From Phytoseiulus persimilis (Eukaryota; Arthropoda; Arachnida; Mesostigmata; Phytoseiidae), in contig CM075101.1 in assembly GCA_037576195.1 (NCBI GenBank), forward strand, positions 51,522,001 to 51,586,000: a DNA stretch of 64,000 nt, written 5' to 3'. Position 1 is the first letter of the stretch; each line of letters starts with the position of its first letter. Below are positions 1 through 9,027 of this stretch, piece after piece. The notes beneath the pieces are model-generated. The model ran no database searches. It had not been told where the DNA came from and worked only from the letters and a program-made list of their open reading frames with translations. The position numbers were made by a program, and so were the translations under genes.

Positions 1-982
1 ATTGGTCTCGGAATCATCCCTCCAGAGATGGGAAGTAATGGTCAGATTGGTCTCGGAATCATCCCTCCAGAGATGCGAAGTAATGGTCAGATTGGTCTCG
101 GAATAACCCCTCTAGACTTGGAAAAGTATGGTCAGATTGGTCTCGGAATCACCCCTCCAGACTTGGGAAGTAATGGTCAGATTGGTCTCAGAATCACCCC
201 TCTAGACTTGGAAGAGTATGGTCAGATTGGTCTCGGAATCATCCCTCCAGAGATGGGAAGTAATGGTCAGATTGGTCTCGGAATAACCCCTCTAGACTTG
301 GAAAAGTATGGTCAGATTGGTCTCGGAATCACCCCTCCAGACTTGGGAAGTAATGGTCAGGTTGGTCCCGGAATCACCCCTCCAGAGTTGGGAAGTAATG
401 GTCAGATTGGTCTCGGAATCACCCCGCCAGACTTGAAAAAGTATGGTCAGATTGGTCTCGGAATCACCCCTCTAGACTTGAAAAAGTATGGTCAGATTAG
501 TCTCGGAATCACCCCTCTAGACTTGAAAAAGTATGGTCAGATTGGTCTCGGAATCATCCCTCCAGAGATGGGAAGTAATGGTCAGATTAGTCTCGGAATC
601 ACCCCACCAGACTTGAAAATGTATGGCCAGATTGGTCTCGGAATCATCCCTCCAGAGATGGGAAGTAATGATCAGATTGGTCTCGGAATAACCCCTCTAG
701 ACTTGGAAAAGTATGGTCAGATTGGTCTCGGAATCACCCCTCCAGACTTGAAAAAGTATGGTCAGATTGGTCCCGGAATCACCCCTCCAGAGTTGGGAAG
801 TAATGGTCAGATTGGTCTCGGAATCACCCCTCTAGACTTGAAAAAGTATGGTCAGATTGGTCTCGGAATCACCCCTCTAGACTTGAAAAAGTATGGTCAG
901 ATTGGTCTCGGAATCATCCCTCCAGAGATGGGAAGTAATGGTCAGATTGGTCTCGGAATCACCCCGCCAGACTTGAAAAAGT
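1..982 (+). repeat. 45-bp satellite array, left block
   Basis: The block is made of head-to-tail 45-bp monomers that contain GGTCAGATTGGTCTCGG and then either CCAGACTTG or CTAGACTTG. Two monomer types tend to mix: one ends GGGAAGTAAT (translated GSN), the other AAAAAGTAT (translated KKY). Because 45 is divisible by three and the unit lacks stops in several frames, the block reads as a 300-codon open frame (28-1011) with a 15-residue period. I read this as a by-product of the repeat, not a gene. The block is cut at 982 by the LINE insertion and continues beyond the left window edge. Confidence 0.95.
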
Positions 983-1139
983 GGGCTCCAGGCTTCAGTA
1001 GCAAAGACTAACAAGGATAAGATACAGAAGTCTACTTGCCCAATCCAGTTGCCCCCGGAAGCAACTCTCAGGGTAGAAGAGCCCATATCGGAGAACGAAT
1101 CAAGGAGTAGCAAGAAGCGCAAAGACCCTTCTTTTACAG

Positions 1140-2951
1140 ATGAGGAAGAGTGCGATAAGAGGGCAAAAACCTGCGATTTGGGAGAAAAAATTGCTAGAAA
1201 TAAACAGTATAATCAAGAAGAAAATCGACGAATTATACGAGAACGAAGTCCATAACACCGCGAAAGTAGTCAAGAAGATCACCCAAGAACTCATCAGGGG
1301 AGTGGCGAGGCTTGAGAGAGAAGTCAGAGACCTCATCAAAGAGAGTGTGACGATCCCGATACAAGCTGAGACGAAACCCTGTGAGATATGTGCGAAACGC
1401 GAATGCGGAACAAAGGGTGCCTCAGAGCGGAAGACAAGATTAGAGCAAGAAGAAGCTGATAAAATAAAGAGAGAGATCTCAAATCTGGAAACCCTGGAAG
1501 GAATGGTACACCTTGCCGAGAAGAAATGGCCCAAGCAAACCTTCGAGAAGGTAACCAAAAGCAACGCTGGAATTGTCGGTAACCGCGGCTGCCGTGTACT
1601 CATCCACAGCGGCGATGATCAGGATCAGAGAACGACGAACATCATTGAGCAGCTGTCACGCTTCTTCCCCGCGGTCAAGGAAATCCACAGCCTCGAGGAC
1701 GGTGAGGTCGCTTCTACAACTGCACTGCTGTCGCCTGCGCTCCTAAGAGCAGGTGCCTCACAAGTCGCTAAAGAGAAGAGAACCCTCATCGTGGGAAAGA
1801 TCAAGAGCGCCGCTACACCGATAGACATCGCAGAAATACTTCAGAAAGTGGCAGAGCAGGTGAAAATGAGCTGTCATAAAATCGAAGAAAAGGTTCTGAT
1901 AAAGATACCGTGTAACTCCGACCACGAACTATATGGGAAACTCGCGGAGGCATGTTGGATCGTCAATGGCACTGAAGGTGGAGCAGAGCTCTCGCTCAAG
2001 TCACTCCGAGACCCTGCCAAAAGGTCAGCAGACAAGAGACAAACAGACGGCAAGAAGACCTCGCGACGAAACGAAGGATCAATCCTCGTCGGAACAGGAG
2101 AGAAAAGCTTTGCCGATGTCCTCAGAAACCTTCGCAGCAATATCGACACGGAGACGTCCAGAGCTCTTGGAGTCGACGTCCGAGGGGTGCGCCAAACAGG
2201 AGAAGGTGTCAGGATCCAGATTCGGGAAAAGAAAAATGGAGGACAGGAGAGACTAGCCAAATACATCTCTGATGAGCTCAAACTGAGCGCGAAAACGCGG
2301 GGGCCCCAACTAAACTCCACCATCATTGTGTGTCGCATGGACATGGTCACTGACGAGTTGGAGATCGATAAAGAACTCAGAAACGCATTAGGAAGGCAGC
2401 AGGAAGGATACATTCGAGTGGAACAGATAAGAGAAACGAAATCAGGGGAAAGAACAGCCTTGGTCCGACTATCCAAATCCGACGCTGAAAGGATGCTTAA
2501 AATAGGAAAGATCAAGATCGGATGGCAACTCTGCAGCGTAAAAGAATGGTACGATGTTCCTATCTGCTACAGGTGTCAGGGAGTGGGCCACAAATCCAAC
2601 ACTTGCTCAGTAAAAGAAACAACAGAGAGGAAGTGCTACCGATGCGGAGGCAACGGCCACATCGGCAAGAATTGTAAATCAACGGAAGCTTTCTGTACAA
2701 GCTGTGAAGCAAGCGGACATTCGGCATACTCATCACTGTGCCCGAAATATCGTCTGATCATCCAGACGATGCGAGACCGGTCGCGAAGCAGTGGACAGCG
2801 AACTGAGAATGTCGAGAACCGCGGACCAGCAATCGGAAAACCCACAGGAGCCGAGACGCATGAGAAGTTCATAGGAAACAGAACAAAGGAGTCTGAAGGA
2901 TGGATCACAATGCAGAACGGGAAGAGGGTCCCATCAGGAAACCTACAATAA
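1140..2951 (+). CDS. LINE ORF1, gag-like nucleic-acid-binding protein
   Basis: This 603-codon frame encodes a charged, coiled-coil-prone N-terminal half followed by three zinc knuckles near residues 476, 499 and 519 (CYRCQGVGHKSNTC, CYRCGGNGHIGKNC and CTSCEASGHSAYSSLC). Such proteins coat the element RNA and help target it. The start is uncertain. A different frame is open from 977 to about 1255 and encodes a lysine- and acid-rich stretch (KKRK, then DEEE) typical of R1 ORF1 N-termini. It would join this frame if the A-run at 1185-1190 were one base shorter. The copy therefore either carries a one-base insertion or starts at the ATG at 1140. The stop TAA is at 2949-2951. Confidence 0.85.
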   Translation: MRKSAIRGQKPAIWEKKLLEINSIIKKKIDELYENEVHNTAKVVKKITQELIRGVARLEREVRDLIKESVTIPIQAETKPCEICAKRECGTKGASERKTRLEQEEADKIKREISNLETLEGMVHLAEKKWPKQTFEKVTKSNAGIVGNRGCRVLIHSGDDQDQRTTNIIEQLSRFFPAVKEIHSLEDGEVASTTALLSPALLRAGASQVAKEKRTLIVGKIKSAATPIDIAEILQKVAEQVKMSCHKIEEKVLIKIPCNSDHELYGKLAEACWIVNGTEGGAELSLKSLRDPAKRSADKRQTDGKKTSRRNEGSILVGTGEKSFADVLRNLRSNIDTETSRALGVDVRGVRQTGEGVRIQIREKKNGGQERLAKYISDELKLSAKTRGPQLNSTIIVCRMDMVTDELEIDKELRNALGRQQEGYIRVEQIRETKSGERTALVRLSKSDAERMLKIGKIKIGWQLCSVKEWYDVPICYRCQGVGHKSNTCSVKETTERKCYRCGGNGHIGKNCKSTEAFCTSCEASGHSAYSSLCPKYRLIIQTMRDRSRSSGQRTENVENRGPAIGKPTGAETHEKFIGNRTKESEGWITMQNGKRVPSGNLQ

Positions 2952-5900
2952 ACATGAAGATAGTACAGATCAACCTCAACCGATCTAGAGCAGCACACGC
3001 TCTCCTGGAAGACAGAGTCAACAAGGAAGATATCAGCGTATGTATACTGAGCGAAGTTAATAGAAAAATATCTAACAGAAAATTCGGAAGAGACCAAGGA
3101 TGGATTTCTGAAGAATCAGGGGATACTGCCATATGGATCACCCGTAACTGTAAGGAAAGTATCAAGGAACGGAAGATAGCTGGAGGTATCACCGAGGTGG
3201 CCCTCGCCGAGAGCAACACACGCCTCCTCAGCTGTTATTTCTCACCGAACCGGAATACAGAAGAATTTATTGAATACATCGAAGCACTAGAAAACGTCGT
3301 TGAAGGAACGAGCGGACAGGTTATCCTCGCGGGAGACTTCAATGCGGCATCAACGGCCTGGGGAAGTGCTCGCAACACAGCCAGGGGCAATGCCCTGGAG
3401 GAGCTACTGGCAAGACACGGATTGTATATACTCAATGACAGCAAGACCCCCACATTCCAAAGAGGTACACAGGAGACCTTCATCGACATCACTGCAGCAC
3501 GAATCCCGTCTGGGATCTCAGGATGGACGGTCAATGATGAATCCGAGTCGCTCAGCGACCATCTGTATGTGGAGATGGAAGCTGTAGGAGAAGAACAACA
3601 AATACCAGAAAGACAGACCGGCTGGATTGCAAGACGACTCGACCAGGAGATCCTCGCGCAAAGCATAGATGAGGAATGCAAGAGACTTAAAGATCTCAAT
3701 ATGAATGTAAATGAACATGTTATTCTGAAGATCCTACGCAATGCCTGTCAGGCAGCATCCTCGAGAACATCACCCCAGCTTGGCCGAAAAAGGCCAGCGT
3801 ACTGGTGGACGCGAGAAGTCGCGGAGCAGAGAAAAACTTGCCTCTCAGCACGAAGAAACTACGTGCGATCGAGAAGAACAATACACATGAATCCCGAAGC
3901 AACGCAGCAGTCCTTGACAAGATACTCGCTGGAAAAAAAGAAGTACATGAAGACTATCTTGGACGCAAAACGCGCGAGCTGGAGGGATCTCCTTGAGAAT
4001 CTCAGACAGGATGTGTGGGGTCTTCCATACAAGATCATCCGAGATAAGGTTGGCCGACACAGGCGACAATTATCCTCCGAAACAATTGACAAGGCAGTCT
4101 CGGACCTCTTCCCAGAGGGCACCGATTTCGAGAGAGAAAACTTATCCATCAATGAAGAAGATATCCCCGAGGTAACCAATGAAGAAGTTATAGACGCTGC
4201 CGATCGAATCGCGCTCCGCAAAACACCAGGACCCGATGGCATCCCAGCAGAAGCTCTCAAGATACTCATGAAGAGATGGCCATCCATCTTCGGAAAAGCC
4301 GCAAACGCGATCATACAGAGTGGAATCTTCCCACCCCAATGGCGAACTGCAAGGCTCGTACTGATCCCGAAACCTGGGAAACCGAACTCCTACAGACCCA
4401 TATGCCTGCTGGACACAACCGCCAAGGCAGTGGAGAGCATCATAAACAGGAGACTACAAGATGAGCTTGAAGAGGACGGGCGTCTCTTCGAAAACCAGTT
4501 TGGCTTTCGAAGAGGAAGATCCACCCTGTCTGCCCTGGAAAGGGTTACACAAATAGTTGATGCCGAGAAGCAGCGCTCACGGAAGCTGAGAGACCGTGTC
4601 CTCATCACCCTTCTGGATGTCAGGAATGCCTTCAATTCGGTGGAGTGGGAGGTAGTCCTGAAAAGTCTGCAGAAGAGGCAGATCTCCCCTTACCTCCGGA
4701 GAATACTGAGCTGCTACCTACAAAATAGATGGATCTTCGACGAGAAAGGTCGAACCCATCGAATGTCAGCGGGAGTTCCGCAGGGTTCGGTGTTAGGACC
4801 GACCTTGTGGAATGTGGCTTATGACGACGTTTTGAGAGAGGTACTCCCAAGAGGAGCTGTGACTATCGCATACGCTGACGACCTTGCGATCATAACGAAG
4901 GCAAGATCAATTGAGGAACTGGAAGAAATCACACAGGACTCACTTGACATAATCTCACGGTGGATGAAAGCGAATCACCTCGCCCTTGCGCCTGAGAAAA
5001 CGGAGGCCGTGATGCTGATCAAACGCAAAAAGGACCGCCTCCCAAGAGTGGTAGTGGAAGGACATAGAGTAGAAGTGGCCAGATCCGCGAAATACTTGGG
5101 AGTTCTATTACAGTTAGACCTGAAGGGGACTGAACACATCAAGATGGTCGTCAATAAGGCCACGAAAGCGGCAACCGACATAGCGACGATTTTACCGCGC
5201 ACCTATGGAGCATCTGAGGACCAAAGGAGGATTTTGGCCACAGTGGCCCAATCCATCGCACTGTATGCCGCCCCTATTTGGAGTCCATCTGCGCTGCGAT
5301 ACAAAAAGAACAGAGACGCTCTGGAACGAGCGCAAAGAATCACCGCGATAAGGATCACTAGAGCCTATCGCACGGTATCCACTTCAGCGTTGCTTGTGCT
5401 GGCCCGCGCGATCCCCTGGCCCTTCCTAGCGCAGGAGAGAGTGGAGACCTACAGGCGCGACAAGATCCGAGATGGGGACGATGAGTCCGGAAGTGACGAG
5501 GAGGCCCACAAAAAGGATGAAGAGATACGCGAAGAGACGCTCAACAAGTGGCAACAATCTTGGAGCAGCTCGCTGACCGGCAGAACGACCTACGATAGCA
5601 TATCGGATCTGCGAAGCTGGTACAAGCGGGAATTCGGTGAACTAACGTACCACACAACCCAAGTCCTCACAGGACACGGAGATTTCCAGAAGTACCTCCA
5701 TCGCTTCAAGAAAGCTCCTAGCCCACTGTGCATCATTTGCGATTCAGGGGCAGAAGACGATGTGGATCATACGGTCTTCACTTGCGAAGCGCTGTCTCAG
5801 CCAAGACGAGGCTTAGAAGGAGGCTCGGTCCCAGAACTGGTCCAAAAGATGCTGCAAAATGAAGGTAAGTGGAATTTAATCTCACGCAAAATAGGATGTA

Positions 5901-5977
5901 TACTCAAAAAAAAGGAGAACATGCTCATGCGAAGAAACGCAGAACTAAACGGGCAAACTATGCCTGAGGTCCCGTAG
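2900..5977 (+). CDS. LINE ORF2, endonuclease and reverse transcriptase
   Basis: This intact frame of 1025 codons encodes an AP-type endonuclease in its first 225 residues: QINLNRSRAAHALL near the start, AGDFNAAS at about 144 and SDH at 219-221. The reverse transcriptase follows, with KTPGPDGIPAEAL, the PKPGKPNSYRPICLL block, FGFRRGRST, the first catalytic aspartate in LLDVRNAF, AGVPQGSVLGP and the catalytic YADD at 658-661. A C-terminal zinc-type motif (C944, C947, H957, C962) is usual in R1 elements. The first ATG (2900) overlaps ORF1. A second ATG at 2954 lies two bases after the ORF1 stop and is the more natural start, by reinitiation. The product nicks target DNA and copies element RNA there. 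Confidence 0.94.
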   Translation: MDHNAEREEGPIRKPTINMKIVQINLNRSRAAHALLEDRVNKEDISVCILSEVNRKISNRKFGRDQGWISEESGDTAIWITRNCKESIKERKIAGGITEVALAESNTRLLSCYFSPNRNTEEFIEYIEALENVVEGTSGQVILAGDFNAASTAWGSARNTARGNALEELLARHGLYILNDSKTPTFQRGTQETFIDITAARIPSGISGWTVNDESESLSDHLYVEMEAVGEEQQIPERQTGWIARRLDQEILAQSIDEECKRLKDLNMNVNEHVILKILRNACQAASSRTSPQLGRKRPAYWWTREVAEQRKTCLSARRNYVRSRRTIHMNPEATQQSLTRYSLEKKKYMKTILDAKRASWRDLLENLRQDVWGLPYKIIRDKVGRHRRQLSSETIDKAVSDLFPEGTDFERENLSINEEDIPEVTNEEVIDAADRIALRKTPGPDGIPAEALKILMKRWPSIFGKAANAIIQSGIFPPQWRTARLVLIPKPGKPNSYRPICLLDTTAKAVESIINRRLQDELEEDGRLFENQFGFRRGRSTLSALERVTQIVDAEKQRSRKLRDRVLITLLDVRNAFNSVEWEVVLKSLQKRQISPYLRRILSCYLQNRWIFDEKGRTHRMSAGVPQGSVLGPTLWNVAYDDVLREVLPRGAVTIAYADDLAIITKARSIEELEEITQDSLDIISRWMKANHLALAPEKTEAVMLIKRKKDRLPRVVVEGHRVEVARSAKYLGVLLQLDLKGTEHIKMVVNKATKAATDIATILPRTYGASEDQRRILATVAQSIALYAAPIWSPSALRYKKNRDALERAQRITAIRITRAYRTVSTSALLVLARAIPWPFLAQERVETYRRDKIRDGDDESGSDEEAHKKDEEIREETLNKWQQSWSSSLTGRTTYDSISDLRSWYKREFGELTYHTTQVLTGHGDFQKYLHRFKKAPSPLCIICDSGAEDDVDHTVFTCEALSQPRRGLEGGSVPELVQKMLQNEGKWNLISRKIGCILKKKENMLMRRNAELNGQTMPEVP

Positions 5978-6225
5978 GGAACCCTAGCCGCAAGACAGAA
6001 CGGAGAATAGATAAACAAAAAAGGGAGACGAGAGCTGACTGACGAAGCGGACGGCCCTTGGTGACCCGGAAGTAATACAATACAGGGCTTGCCCTGAGTG
6101 CCCAGTCACCAAAAGGGCGGAGGGAGGGGTTTTAGAGGACACACCTCATAACTAGGGTAACGGACGAAAGTCCTATCTCTTGTATCCGAAGGGATTTCCC
6201 CTCCCGCCAGAAAAAAAAAAAAAAA
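5978..6225 (+). other. LINE 3' UTR and poly(A) tail
   Basis: This stretch follows the ORF2 stop. It can pair GGTGAC near 6059 with GTCACC near 6110, and holds the palindrome AGGGCTTGCCCT. It ends CCCTCCCGCCAG followed by 15 A. The same 3' end is found in the truncated copies, so it probably holds the signal recognised by the reverse transcriptase. Confidence 0.85.
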
Positions 6226-7408
6226 GACTTGAAAAAGTATGGTCAGATTGGTCTCGGAATCATCCCTCCAGAGATGGGAAGTAATGGTCAGATTGGTCTC
6301 GGAATAACCCCTCTAGACTTGGAAAAGTATGGTCAGATTGGTCTCGGAATCACCCCTCCAGACTCGAAAAAGTATGGTCAGATTGGTCCCGGAATCACCC
6401 CTCCAGAGTTGGGAAGTAATGGTCAGATTGGTCTCGGAATCACCCCGCCAGACTTGAAAAAGTATGGTCAGATTGGTCTCGGAATCACCCCGCCAGACTT
6501 GAAAAAGTGTGGTGAGATTGGTCTCGGAATCACCCCTCTAGACTTGAAAAAGTATGGTCAGATTGGTCTCGGAATCATCCCTCCTGAGATGGGAAGTAAT
6601 GGCCAGATTGGTCTCGGAATCACCCCGCCAGACTTGAAAATGTATGGCCAGATTGGTCTCGGAATCACCCCTCCAGAGTGGGAAAGCAATAGTCAGATCG
6701 GTCTCGGAATCACCCCTCCAGAGTGGGAAAGTAATAGTCAGATCGGTCTCGGAATCACCCCGCCAGACTTGGAAAAGTATGGTCAGATTGGTCTCGGAAT
6801 CACCCCTCCCGACTTGGGAAGTAATGGTTAGATTGGTCCCGGAATCACCCCTCCAGAGTTGGGAAGTAATGGTCAGATTGGTCTCGGAATCACCCCTCCA
6901 GAGTAGGAAAGTAATGGTCAGATTGGTCTCGGAATCACCCCTCCAGAGTTGGGAAGTAATGGTCAGATTGGTCTCGGAATCACCCCTCCAGAGTGGGAAA
7001 GTAATGATCAGATTGGTCTCGGAATCACCCCGCCAGACTTGAAAAAGTATGGCCAGATTGGTCTCGGAATCACCCCTCCAGAGATGGGAAGTAATGGTCA
7101 AATTGGTCTCAGAATCACCCCTCTAGACTTGGAAAAGTATGGTCAGATTGGTCTCGGAATCACCCCTCCAGACTTGGGAAGTAATGGTCAGATTCGTCTC
7201 GGAATCACCCCTCTAGACTTGGAAAAGTATGGCCAGATTGGTCTCGGAATCACCCCTCCAGACTTGGGAAGTAATGATCAGATTGGTCTCGGAATCACCC
7301 CGCCAGACTTGAAAAAGTATGGCCAGATTGGTCTCGGAATCACCCCTCCAGAGTAGGAAAGTAATGATCAGATTGGTCTCGGAATCACCCCGCCAGACTT
7401 GAAAAAGT
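6226..7408 (+). repeat. 45-bp satellite array, second block
   Basis: The same 45-bp monomers resume immediately after the LINE poly(A), starting at GACTTG. Some monomers carry private changes: GTGTGGTGAGATT near 6509, GAGTGGGAAAG units at 6677-6730, TAG stops near 6905 and 7355. These identify copies of the larger duplication. The block is interrupted at 7408. Confidence 0.95.
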
Positions 7409-7597
7409 TTCTTAGGTGGTAAAAAATAAGATTTAATTTACATCAGAATTAAATCTGAACCATCTTAAGACCCAAGCCCACCGCCCGCAATGGGATTTGC
7501 GAGGCGATAGGGAGTGTTACTGAAGCAATACCGAAAGGTGATTCCGGGACACTCCTGAGGGCTGGCTGAGAGGTTCAGCCGAAAACAGAGAAACAGA
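7409..7597 (+). mobile_element. 189-bp structured insertion in satellite, first copy
   Basis: This non-satellite sequence sits at the same monomer site as the LINE. The flanks are GACTTGAAAAAGT (7396-7408) and GACTTGAAAATGT (7598-7610), a 13-bp repeat with one mismatch. It has no coding capacity and does not resemble the LINE 3' end. It can fold into several hairpins: AGATTTAATT with AATTAAATCT (7429-7456), CGCAA with TTGCG (7486-7501), GGAGTGT with ACACTCC (7511-7555, enclosing ACC-GAAA-GGT), and GGCTGA with TCAGCC (7564-7580). It ends in GAAACAGA rather than poly(A). It could be a SINE or the 3' end of another site-specific LINE. Confidence 0.6.
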
Positions 7598-8736
7598 GAC
7601 TTGAAAATGTATGGCCAGATTGGTCTCGGAATCATCCCTCCAGAGATGGGAAGTAATGGTCAGATTGGTCTCAGAATCACCCCTCTAGATTTGGAAAAGT
7701 ATGGTCAGATTGGTCTCGGAATCATCCCTCCAGAGATGGGAAGTAATGGTCAGATTGGTCTCGGAATCATCCCTCCAGAGATGCGAAGTAATGGTCAGAT
7801 TGGTCTCGGAATAACCCCTCTAGACTTGGAAAAGTATGGTCAGATTGGTCTCGGAATCACCCCTCCAGACTTGGGAAGTAATGGTCAGGTTGGTCCCGGA
7901 ATCACCCCTCCAGAGTTGGGAAGTAATGGTCAGATTGGTCTCGGAATCACCCCGCCAGACTTGAAAAAGTATGGTAAGATTGGTCTCGGAATCACCCCTC
8001 TAGACTCGAAAAAGTATGATCAGATTGGTCTCGGAATCACCCCTCTAGACTTGAAAAAGTATGGTCAGATTGGTCTCGGAATCACCCCTCTAGACTTGAA
8101 AAAGTATGGTCAGATTGGTCTCGGAATCATCCCTCCAGAGATGGGAAGTAATGGTCAGATTGGTCTCGGAATCACCCCGCCAGACTTGAAAATGTATGGC
8201 CAGATTGGTCTCGGAATCATCCCTCCAGAGATGGGAAGTAATGGTCAGATTGGTCTCGGAATAACCCCTCTAGACTTGGAAAAGTATGGTCAGATTGGTC
8301 TCGGAATCACCCCTCCAGACTTGAAAAAGTATGGTCAGATTGGTCTCGGAATCACCCCTCTAGACTTGGAAAAGTATGGTCAGATTGGTCTCGGAATCAT
8401 CCCTCCAGACTTGGGAAGTAATGGTCAGATTGGTCTCGGAATCACCCCGCCAGACTTGAAAAAGTATGGCCAGATTGGTCTCGGAATCATCCCTCTAGAC
8501 TTGAAAAAGTATGGTCAGATTGGTCTCGGAATCACCCCTCCAGACTTGGGAAGTAATGATCAGATTGGTCTCGGAATCACCCCGCCAGACTTGGAAAAGT
8601 ATGGTCAGATTGGTCTCGGAATCACCCCTCCAGACTTGGGAAGTAATGGTCAGATTGGTCTCGGAATCACCCCGCCAGACTTGGAAAAGTATGGTCAGAT
8701 TGGTCTCGGAACCACCCCTCCAGACTTGGGAAGTAA
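7598..8736 (+). repeat. 45-bp satellite array, third block
   Basis: The block consists of uninterrupted 45-bp monomers of both types, open for nearly 390 codons in one frame. It stops at GACTTGGGAAGTAA (8723-8736), where the truncated LINE begins. A copy that reads the same lies 3342 bp downstream. Confidence 0.94.
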
Positions 8737-9027
8737 GAAACGCAGAACTAAACGGGCAAACTATGCCTGAGGTCCCGTAGGGAACCCTAGCCGCAAGACA
8801 GAACGGAGAATAGATAAACAAAAAAAGGGAGACGAGAGCTGACTGACGAAGCGGACGGCCCTTGGTGACCCGGAAGTAATACAATACAGGGCTTGCCCTG
8901 AGTGCCCAGTCACCAAAAGGGCGGAGGGAGGGGTTTTAGAGGACACACCTCATAACTAGGGTAACGGACGAAAGTCCTATCTCTTGTATCCGAAGGGATT
9001 TCCCCTCCCGCCAGAAAAAAAAAAAAA
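8737..9027 (+). mobile_element. 5'-truncated copy of the R1-clade LINE, first copy
   Basis: The sequence matches the full-length element from 5934 (last codons of ORF2) to its end, with a 13-A tail at 9015-9027. One extra A is seen in the A-run of the UTR. The flanking repeat GACTTGGGAAGTAA (8723-8736 and 9028-9041) is a target-site duplication in the GSN-type monomer. This makes it an independent insertion from the full-length one, at the same monomer position. Severe 5' truncation is typical of target-primed reverse transcription. Confidence 0.93.

Larger units (their letters stand above)
983..6225 (+). mobile_element. R1-clade non-LTR retrotransposon, near full length
   Basis: The element carries ORF1 (zinc-knuckle gag-like), ORF2 (AP endonuclease, reverse transcriptase, C-terminal CCHC motif), a 3' UTR of about 235 bp and a 15-A tail at 6211-6225. 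It lacks LTRs and an RNase H domain, as expected for the R1 clade. The flanks are a 13-bp duplication, GACTTGAAAAAGT, at 970-982 and 6226-6238, so it inserted into a satellite monomer. No ATG lies before ORF1 in the upstream open frame, so the 5' end may be slightly truncated. ORF2 is intact, suggesting a young insertion. Confidence 0.93.

Noticed and set aside
28..1011. Long open frames across the satellite (also 7601-8770, 12373-14085, 14128-15525) as repeat-protein genes
   Set aside because: They follow only from a stop-free 45-bp unit; starts vary, stops appear at random monomers, and several frames on both strands are open at once.
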